Positions 1 to 5,742 of a DNA stretch of 10,780 nt are shown here, one piece after another (position 1 is the stretch's first letter; each line of letters starts with the position of its first letter). This DNA comes from CAZEMR01 sp964513465 (GTDB lineage Bacteria > Bacteroidota > Ignavibacteria > Kapaibacteriales > UBA2268). Below the pieces are notes generated by a model. That model saw only the letters and a list, made by a program, of their open reading frames with translations, ran no database searches and was not told where the DNA came from. The DNA is taken from assembly GCA_964513465.1 (NCBI GenBank), contig CAZEMR010000097.1:1-10780 (forward strand), in the 5' to 3' direction. A program made the translations under genes and the position numbers.

Positions 1-206
1 GTACGATAGACGATCTGACAATCCTGAATGACGCTACAGCCAGCCGCTCCTTCACTGCGCCATATGGCAAATTCACAACGAGTATCTCCTCTCCCTTGGG
101 TACGATAGACGATCTGACAATCCTGAATGACGCTACAGCCAGCCGCTCCTTCACTGCGCCATATGGCAAATTCACAACGAGTATCTCCTCTCCCTTGGGT
201 ACGATA
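1..206 (+). repeat. Exact 99-bp in-frame tandem repeat
   Basis: Bases 1-99 and 100-198 are identical at every position, and the match continues to 206 before diverging (about 2.1 copies). The period is 33 codons, so the reading frame is kept. The unit contains TAPYGKFTTSI, related to TAPDGTFTDL further down the same protein, which suggests a structural beta-rich unit. More copies may lie upstream of the window. Identity at synonymous sites implies a very recent duplication, gene conversion, or an assembly overlap at a contig end. Confidence 0.95.
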
Positions 207-1988
207 AATTCACTTACAACAAATGATCTTTCTCTAACCGGCGATCTGACCGTCAATAATAATATTTACTTCGGCGGCGGGGTGACCGAGTACCTGAACT
301 GGGATGGCTCCAAATTCACGCTGACCGACGACCTGATCCCCTCTGCCAACAACACCTACGACCTCGGCGCCGACGCCACGCGCTGGGCTTCGCTCTATGT
401 TTCAGGCGGTTCGATCCATATCGGAGCATCGGGCGACGAATCCAATATTCAGTACAATACCGGCGACGACGCGCTATCATTCCAGAATTCGGCCAATTCA
501 ACAGGCGGCTATTTATTCAAAAATTCCGCAGGCGGGAATATACTCGTAATCGATACTCAGAACGGCCGTGTGGGTGTCGGCGAAACCCCCAATGCCACCT
601 TCAGCGTCAACGGCGGCGCGGATATCGACGGCAATATTGTCGTCAGCGGAAATGTCGATGGAGTGGATGTTTCGGCGCTGGATGCTGGTTACGACGAATT
701 GAAGCTTAGCTATACCTCGCATACGGGCGCTGCCAATCCGCACAGCATCACAAAAACCACGGTCGGGCTGGGCGATGTTCAGAATATTAATGTATTGAAT
801 AACTGGACACAGAATGACAATCAATATATCGCCACCGACGAAATCCGCGCTCGCGACGCCGGCGGGCTGAAGCTGCGCGACGACAGCGGCACAGAGGGCA
901 TTTTCATCGAGGACGGCGGATTTGTGGGAATCAATACCGTAGCCGATCCGCTCGAGGCGCTTCATGTAAATGGAGCGATGATACTTGGAAATGCCGGGGG
1001 AACAAACAACGGAACCATCCGCTATGACGGCAGCGATATAGAGGGCCGCGTCGCCGGTGCATGGGTTTCTCTTACAAATACTTCGAGTACGGCATGGGGC
1101 AAAAATGGTACGCATATATACTCACTGAATACTGGCAATGTCGGCATTGGCGTGAATCCTCCCCTAGAGAAATTAGATGTTGACGGCGCGATAATCATTG
1201 GTAAGGCAACTGCCGCGAATGCCGGAACAATAGAATACAATTCAGGAGATTTTCTCGGTTTTGATGGTACATCCTGGATTGAATTAAATAATAACTGGAG
1301 TCGGATTGGAATAAATATAACAAACAATAATTCCGGCAAAGTAACAGTTCAGAGCAATCTGGACGTCGGCGGTATTCTCAACGCAGGAAGCATCACTTCC
1401 TCTGGCATTACCGCGCCGGATGGCACATTTACCGATCTGCGGGTGGACAATACGATATTCTCGAATGATGGCCAAATTGAATTCACGGCTTCTACATCGA
1501 TAACCGTCGGCGGTACAATGGGCTTCGGAGCAGCTGCTACTACTCACCGGCTACAGCTGCCGAATAATTCGACTACTATCACAGGACGCGCAATTGCCTA
1601 CGAATGGGCTACTTATTCGGACGGCCGCGTGAAGTCAAATCAGCAGGAATTGAAATACGGAATTAATGAAATAATGAAGCTGCGCCCGAAATCATACGAG
1701 CACCACAGCTCTGATTTCGAAGGCGGGGAATTAAAAATCAATGATGATTACGAAAAAACATTCGGACTTGTTGCCCAGGAAGTGCACGAAGTCATCCCCG
1801 AAGCAGCCAATAAACCTGCCGATGAGGACAAAGCGCTATGGGGAATGAATTACGAAAAAATCGTGCCCGTGCTGGTCAAAGCGATGCAGGATCAGCAGGC
1901 CGAAATCGAACAATTGCGCGAGGAAATCCGTCAGATAAAGAAATCCCGCGAAATGGGCTATAATTCCGCGGGCAATTCTCCGGATTAA
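1..1988 (+). CDS. Tail-fibre-like surface protein with C-terminal S74 self-cleaving chaperone (5' end missing)
   Basis: The reading frame is open from the first bases, so the true start lies upstream; about 661 codons are visible. The TTG at 96 lies inside a repeat and is not a credible start. Domain order by base: two exact 33-residue repeats (1-198); a YDLGxxxxRWxxLYV fibre motif (about 357-410); a phage-fibre HTGxxNPHxxTKxxVGLGxVxN motif (717-785); three related VGxG...VDG modules starting near 570, 924 and 1140; a TAPDGTFTDL segment echoing the N-terminal repeat; then a Peptidase_S74 domain. The domain keeps the SDxRxK signature, with Ser codon 1617-1619 and Lys codon 1632-1634 as the expected catalytic dyad. 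In this family the domain trimerises beta-helical fibres and then cleaves itself off; cleavage here would release about 123 residues ending in a coiled coil (QAEIEQLREEIRQIKK). No phage neighbours are seen, so a host surface adhesin is likelier than a prophage fibre. Confidence 0.92.
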   Translation, partial: TIDDLTILNDATASRSFTAPYGKFTTSISSPLGTIDDLTILNDATASRSFTAPYGKFTTSISSPLGTINSLTTNDLSLTGDLTVNNNIYFGGGVTEYLNWDGSKFTLTDDLIPSANNTYDLGADATRWASLYVSGGSIHIGASGDESNIQYNTGDDALSFQNSANSTGGYLFKNSAGGNILVIDTQNGRVGVGETPNATFSVNGGADIDGNIVVSGNVDGVDVSALDAGYDELKLSYTSHTGAANPHSITKTTVGLGDVQNINVLNNWTQNDNQYIATDEIRARDAGGLKLRDDSGTEGIFIEDGGFVGINTVADPLEALHVNGAMILGNAGGTNNGTIRYDGSDIEGRVAGAWVSLTNTSSTAWGKNGTHIYSLNTGNVGIGVNPPLEKLDVDGAIIIGKATAANAGTIEYNSGDFLGFDGTSWIELNNNWSRIGINITNNNSGKVTVQSNLDVGGILNAGSITSSGITAPDGTFTDLRVDNTIFSNDGQIEFTASTSITVGGTMGFGAAATTHRLQLPNNSTTITGRAIAYEWATYSDGRVKSNQQELKYGINEIMKLRPKSYEHHSSDFEGGELKINDDYEKTFGLVAQEVHEVIPEAANKPADEDKALWGMNYEKIVPVLVKAMQDQQAEIEQLREEIRQIKKSREMGYNSAGNSPD

Positions 1989-3772
1989 TTCCGGCCGTCG
2001 TCCTTTATCTGCTCGACGCTGCGAACGCCGTCGATATTCATAAGCTGCGCGAAAAGCGTATTCAGATGATCCATGCCGCGCACCTTCAGATTGATCGCGC
2101 CTTCGAATATCGAATCAGTGGCGTCGAGCTTGACCCGCGTGATATTGGTCTGGCCGATCGCTTCGGTAATTTTAAACAGCATACCCTCGCGGTCCTCGCC
2201 GATAATTTTCAGTCGAACCTCGAGATTGGATTTGTCGTTTTCGAACTGAGGGAAAGTTGGCGGATGATTTTTAAAATAATTATTTAGCTTGACCACAGCG
2301 CGGTGCGATACCACAAAGTCCATCCATGCAGGATCGGGCCGTAGATTTTTGGACGAAATAATCGAAACCTGATCGCCCTGCCGCAGTTTATATTTATACG
2401 GTTCCTTGACCATCACCCCGTTGACTTTTGCCGCGATAAAGTGCAGGCCCTGCTCATCGGACATCGCGAATGCAAAATCGATAGGAGTTGCGCCGTCGGG
2501 CAGCTTGATCTGACGGCCATTGTCGCTGAATACACTGACTTCCTTATCGAACAGGTTTACTTTAAGGCTGTCCCAGATTATCTGCGAAGCTTCTTCGCCC
2601 TTTTCCTCGATTATTTCCTGCATCCATTCGCCCCATTCGTCGATCTCACTATCGTCGAATTCGAGCGCGCGCATACGGCCTTCCTTCAGCGAGAAACTTG
2701 CGGCGATGCCCTCTTCAGCGATTTTTTCCATCTCCTGGGTGCGGATCAGAATCTCTACCCGCTTGCCGTCCGGGCCTATCAATTCTGTGTTCAGCGATTT
2801 ATACCAGTCCACCTTCGGATTGGCAATATAATCCACAAATCGGCTGACCGTATTGAAAGCATTGGCCAGAACCCCGTGAGCGCGGTAGCATTCGATCACA
2901 TTATTCGAATCGAGCACAATCACCATCGAGTAGAAATTGTCGATATCGCTAATCGAAATCCCCTCCTGGATCATTTTGTAAATCTCGTATTCGTGCTTAT
3001 GCACGATAGTCAGGGTATGCGGAATATTATTATCATTCAATGAGTTCTGGATATGATCCGAAAACATTCGGATATAATCAATAAAAATTCTACGCTTCTC
3101 GTTCAGCGCCTGGCGGATAGCCTCATAAGCCGCCGGATCGGAATAAAAAAACGAACGGTTCTCCAGCTCCATCTTAATCCGGCTGAGGCCCAGCCTGTGC
3201 GAAAACGGGATATAAAAATTCAGGGTTTCCAGCGCGATATCCGCCTGCTTCTGGGGTTTCAGAAATTGCAGGGTGCGCATATTATGCAGCCGGTCGGCCA
3301 GCTTAATCAATATCACCCGTATATCCTTCACCAGCGCAAGGAAAAGCTTGCGATAGGTCAGCGCCTTATTGTTCAAAGCACTTGTTTTGTCGTGGTTTAT
3401 CTTGGTTACCGCCTCGATTATATCGGCGATTTCCTTATTGAATTTCAGCTTTATCGTCTCGCGGGTAATTCCCTCGACATCCTCGACCGTATCGTGCAGC
3501 AGACTCGCCACCACCGACGCCGTATCGGCTGTCTGGAACTCGTCCACCAGCGAGACCGCCACCTCGAGCGGGTGCACGTAATATGGCTGGCCGCTGGCGC
3601 GCACCATACCTTTGTGGGCAGCGACGCAATAGTAAAAAGCCCTGCTGACCATCTCCGGATCGATGTCGTCCGGGTATTTACGGATATGCTTTATCAGGTA
3701 TTCATGGTCTTTATCTACATCGCGGCCGATGTCCTTATTTTCGTCATATTTATATTCGAATAATAATTCCAT
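1985..3772 (-). CDS. spoT: RelA/SpoT homologue: (p)ppGpp hydrolase with eroded synthetase domain
   Basis: A 595-residue long-type RSH, shorter than the usual 700-750. The N-terminal HD hydrolase (about 40-190) has every expected residue: R58, H67, the HDxxED motif (H93, D94, E97, D98), D160 and N164. The synthetase domain (about 230-365) aligns but is degenerate. The ATP-binding RxKxxYSI reads VxKxxYEI (R to V257), the DLxAIR motif has lost its Arg (V284) and perhaps its metal-binding Asp (N279, with a D one residue earlier), NGYxSLHT is DWYKSLNT (H to N328), and ExQ is ExL (L342). Y324 and E340 remain. TGS follows (about 410-475), then only some 40 residues before ACT (about 517-590), so most of the helical and zinc-finger/CC part is absent. 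It should degrade the alarmone (p)ppGpp in the cytoplasm; synthesis is doubtful. The ATG at 3772 has no clear ribosome binding site. The stop overlaps the convergent fibre gene. Confidence 0.93.
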   Translation of the reverse strand: MELLFEYKYDENKDIGRDVDKDHEYLIKHIRKYPDDIDPEMVSRAFYYCVAAHKGMVRASGQPYYVHPLEVAVSLVDEFQTADTASVVASLLHDTVEDVEGITRETIKLKFNKEIADIIEAVTKINHDKTSALNNKALTYRKLFLALVKDIRVILIKLADRLHNMRTLQFLKPQKQADIALETLNFYIPFSHRLGLSRIKMELENRSFFYSDPAAYEAIRQALNEKRRIFIDYIRMFSDHIQNSLNDNNIPHTLTIVHKHEYEIYKMIQEGISISDIDNFYSMVIVLDSNNVIECYRAHGVLANAFNTVSRFVDYIANPKVDWYKSLNTELIGPDGKRVEILIRTQEMEKIAEEGIAASFSLKEGRMRALEFDDSEIDEWGEWMQEIIEEKGEEASQIIWDSLKVNLFDKEVSVFSDNGRQIKLPDGATPIDFAFAMSDEQGLHFIAAKVNGVMVKEPYKYKLRQGDQVSIISSKNLRPDPAWMDFVVSHRAVVKLNNYFKNHPPTFPQFENDKSNLEVRLKIIGEDREGMLFKITEAIGQTNITRVKLDATDSIFEGAINLKVRGMDHLNTLFAQLMNIDGVRSVEQIKDDGRN

Positions 3773-3803
3773 TGTTTTCTGTCGGGAAATTCATAATATA
3801 CAA

Positions 3804-3817
3804 GGGCACAAATGCCC
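3804..3817. promoter_or_regulatory. Short GC-rich hairpin/operator in the RSH 5' flank
   Basis: GGGCA (3804-3808) and TGCCC (3813-3817) form a perfect 5-bp inverted repeat around CAAA, in otherwise AT-rich DNA about 32 bp upstream of the RSH start codon. It could be an operator or a leader hairpin. The role is inferred from position only. Confidence 0.3.
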
Positions 3818-3855
3818 ACATTGAATTTATATAATTTTATATTAATTAGCAATTA

Positions 3856-3878
3856 TACGTCTAAACTAAAGTGACGTA
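3856..3878. promoter_or_regulatory. Operator-like inverted repeat TACGTC-N11-GACGTA
   Basis: Two perfect 6-bp arms lie 17 bp apart centre to centre, mid-way in the divergent gap. This geometry would suit a dimeric regulator binding on one DNA face. I do not recognise the motif as a known operator. Confidence 0.3.
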
Positions 3879-3933
3879 ATATCCCCCGCATTTATTAAGT
3901 GTATTTATTTATAATAATTTGGATCAGTTAAAA

Positions 3934-4983
3934 ATGCAAAGACGAGACATATTCAAAACCCTCGCCGCGGGCATGGCGCTTGGAGCGGCCCTGCCCGGCA
4001 AATTATTTTCCCAGACCGACCGCACATTTCCCCGCCATCCCAAAAAGCTCGGGCCAGGCGATACTGTTGGGGTTATTGCCCCCGGCACTGCGGTCTCCGA
4101 CCCCGATGACCTTGCCAGCGCCGAAGAAGCACTCGGCTATTTTGGTCTCCGGATGCGCCTGGCGCCGCATGTAGAGCGGGGTTCGGGGTATAAAACCAGA
4201 TCGCCCCGCGAGCGCGCGTCCGATCTCGAGGAAATGTTCGAAGACCCCGCAATCGACGCAGTATTTGCCATACGCGGCGGCTATGGCTCGGTGCAGATCC
4301 TCGATCTGATCGACTATTCGATTATTGATAAAAATCCGAAAATATTCCTCGGATATAGCGACATAACCGCGCTGCACCTGGCCATCCAGCGCAATTGCTC
4401 GCTGGTCACATTCCACGGGCCCATGCTGCTTGCTCCTTTTACCCGATTCACCATGCAAAGCTTCGAACAGGCACTCTTCCAAACCGAGGCCCCGCGCGAA
4501 CTGCGCAATCCAGAGGCGGCGAGCGGTTTCCGCCAAAAGTATCCCGTACGCACAGTCGCCTCCGGCAGCGCGAAAGGGCGGACAGCCGGAGGTAACCTAT
4601 CGATAATATCAGCACTTATGGGCACGCCGTACGAAATCGAAACCGATGGCAAAATTCTGCTGATCGAGGACATCGGCGAATCGCCCTACCGCATAGACCG
4701 CATGTTGACCCAGCTCCGGCTTTCGGGCAAGCTTGGCCGCGCCGCCGGCATAGTATTCGGCCTATGCAAGGACTGCGACCCCGGCCTGAGCCAGATGTAT
4801 ACTTGGGATTCAACGCTCGGCGAAGTATTGGATAACTTGCTGGGAGACATAGGGATACCGGTGCTGTCCGGGTTGACATTCGGCCACACCGACGATCAGA
4901 TGACAATCCCGATTGGCGTGGAAGCCGCTCTGGATGCGGACAGCGGGGTGCTCACACTGCTCGAATCGGGCGTCAGCGAATAA
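3934..4983 (+). CDS. S66-family LD-carboxypeptidase with Tat-type signal peptide
   Basis: A 349-residue serine peptidase of the LdcA/MccF family. These enzymes cut the L,D bond of the terminal D-Ala in muropeptide tetrapeptides (cell-wall recycling) or, for MccF, a microcin C-type peptide-nucleotide bond. The expected Ser-Glu-His triad is visible: S142 in GYSDIT, E245 in LIEDIGE and H318 in FGHTDDQ. The AIRGGYGS loop typical of the family precedes the serine. I chose the ATG at 3934 rather than the in-frame TTG at 3919 because the protein then begins MQRRDIFKTLAAG, a twin-arginine pattern followed by an apolar stretch, implying export in folded form. E. coli LdcA is cytoplasmic, so this suggests a periplasmic or envelope role. 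The ribosome binding site is weak (GGA at 3921). The gene ends directly against the convergent barrel gene. The substrate, muropeptide or toxin-like, cannot be decided from sequence. Confidence 0.94.
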   Translation: MQRRDIFKTLAAGMALGAALPGKLFSQTDRTFPRHPKKLGPGDTVGVIAPGTAVSDPDDLASAEEALGYFGLRMRLAPHVERGSGYKTRSPRERASDLEEMFEDPAIDAVFAIRGGYGSVQILDLIDYSIIDKNPKIFLGYSDITALHLAIQRNCSLVTFHGPMLLAPFTRFTMQSFEQALFQTEAPRELRNPEAASGFRQKYPVRTVASGSAKGRTAGGNLSIISALMGTPYEIETDGKILLIEDIGESPYRIDRMLTQLRLSGKLGRAAGIVFGLCKDCDPGLSQMYTWDSTLGEVLDNLLGDIGIPVLSGLTFGHTDDQMTIPIGVEAALDADSGVLTLLESGVSE

Positions 4984-5742
4984 TTAGCGGATTCCTTTAT
5001 ATATATTTATGCCGATGCCGACCGACCACCGGCGCCAGCGTTCCTCGGTTATCACATTGAATGCGTTGAACTTAGCGGATGAATAGATTGTGGCATAAAG
5101 CCCCCGTCCAAACGTAAAATCCCAACCGGCCATAATCCCGGGCGAAAAGGCGATCGGAAGGGTCGAAGGCACGTGCCCGAGCGGGATTTCGCGGGTTTGC
5201 GACGGCGGCGAGGTGTTGAAATACTCATAATCCGGAGAAATAATACTCTCGCTGAACAGGTTGGTTGTCTGCATCGCAAAGCCAATTTCAAGCAGTGCGC
5301 CCGCCGAAAAATGAGTGCCGGCAATTCGTCTTCGGGCGTTTATAACTCCATTAAAATAAATGATTTCCGATTCGAATGAGTACTCCGTTACCAATAGGGT
5401 TTGTGGGTTGAGCGGCACCGATTGCCGGCTGGTAAACCGCGCATTCGACGCGGAAATGCTGAACCGGAGGCCCGCGGCCAGATCGGGCGTCAGCCACTGC
5501 TCGGCGGCCAGCCCCAGCCGGAAGCCAGTCCCACTGCCGGATTCATAGGTACAGCAGGTGGTCTCGCGCTCCAGAAAATCGAAATCGCCGCCATGGTTTA
5601 TAAATGAAATTTCCGGATTGATGCCAATGAATAAGGTAGGCGAACCCGTAGGCACCCGCGCAGAGTATTGCCAGTCGAAACCCTGTGCCAGAGCCGCGAT
5701 CGGGGAAATCAAAAGCGCTATATATATAAATAATCTTTTCAT
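4984..5742 (-). CDS. Outer-membrane beta-barrel protein, downstream partner of the T9SS ASH protein
   Basis: A 252-residue protein that I recognise only by type. Residues 1-19 form a Sec signal peptide (MKRLFIYIALL...ALA, cut before QG). The rest is a series of alternating polar/apolar strands ending in aromatic or Gly-rich turns (for example FRLGLAAEQW, YATIYSSAKF, WSVGIGINIY), as in small 8- to 10-stranded PorT/OmpA-like barrels of the FCB group. The only two cysteines sit side by side (C63, C64, in TTCCTY) in a predicted surface loop followed by a Gly/Ser run. The ATG overlaps the stop of the upstream ASH-protein gene as ATGA, with no Shine-Dalgarno sequence, so translation is probably coupled. 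It could anchor or help export the upstream product, but that rests on position only. Confidence 0.75.
   Translation of the reverse strand: MKRLFIYIALLISPIAALAQGFDWQYSARVPTGSPTLFIGINPEISFINHGGDFDFLERETTCCTYESGSGTGFRLGLAAEQWLTPDLAAGLRFSISASNARFTSRQSVPLNPQTLLVTEYSFESEIIYFNGVINARRRIAGTHFSAGALLEIGFAMQTTNLFSESIISPDYEYFNTSPPSQTREIPLGHVPSTLPIAFSPGIMAGWDFTFGRGLYATIYSSAKFNAFNVITEERWRRWSVGIGINIYKGIR

Larger units (their letters stand above)
3773..3933. promoter_or_regulatory. AT-rich divergent intergenic region between the RSH and S66 genes
   Basis: About 160 bp separate the two divergent starts, so both promoters must lie here. The stretch is very AT-rich and holds many TATAAT-like strings (for example around 3829-3834), too many to choose one by eye. 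Two symmetric elements stand out: GGGCA-CAAA-TGCCC at 3804-3817 and TACGTC-N11-GACGTA at 3856-3878. No gene was found. Confidence 0.5.

Noticed and set aside
96..98. TTG as start codon of the fibre gene
   Set aside because: It lies within the second-to-last codons of a repeat unit and the frame is open to the first base of the window; the gene begins upstream.
1..206. CRISPR array
   Set aside because: The repeats are directly adjacent, 99 bp long, in coding frame and have no spacers.
513..1547. Long leftward open frames opposite the fibre gene
   Set aside because: Protein composition is unlike a real family (Cys/Ile-rich, no motif), and they lie antisense to a gene with clear domains.
1..1988. 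Prophage remnant
   Set aside because: Fibre motifs are present, but no other phage gene, integrase or attachment site is visible; the evidence is limited because the upstream side is not shown.
2066..3763. Several rightward open frames of 70-236 codons opposite the RSH gene
   Set aside because: They are shadows of a well-conserved coding frame with no recognisable domains or start signals.
3820..3845. Specific sigma-70 promoter for the carboxypeptidase or RSH gene
   Set aside because: Many TATAAT-like strings occur in the AT-rich tract, but none has a convincing partner at proper spacing.
3919..3933. TTG start giving five extra residues on the carboxypeptidase
   Set aside because: The ATG at 3934 gives a normal twin-arginine leader and is the commoner start codon.
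4003..4906. Leftward open frames opposite the carboxypeptidase gene
   Set aside because: Antisense shadows; Arg/Cys-rich translations typical of the wrong frame.
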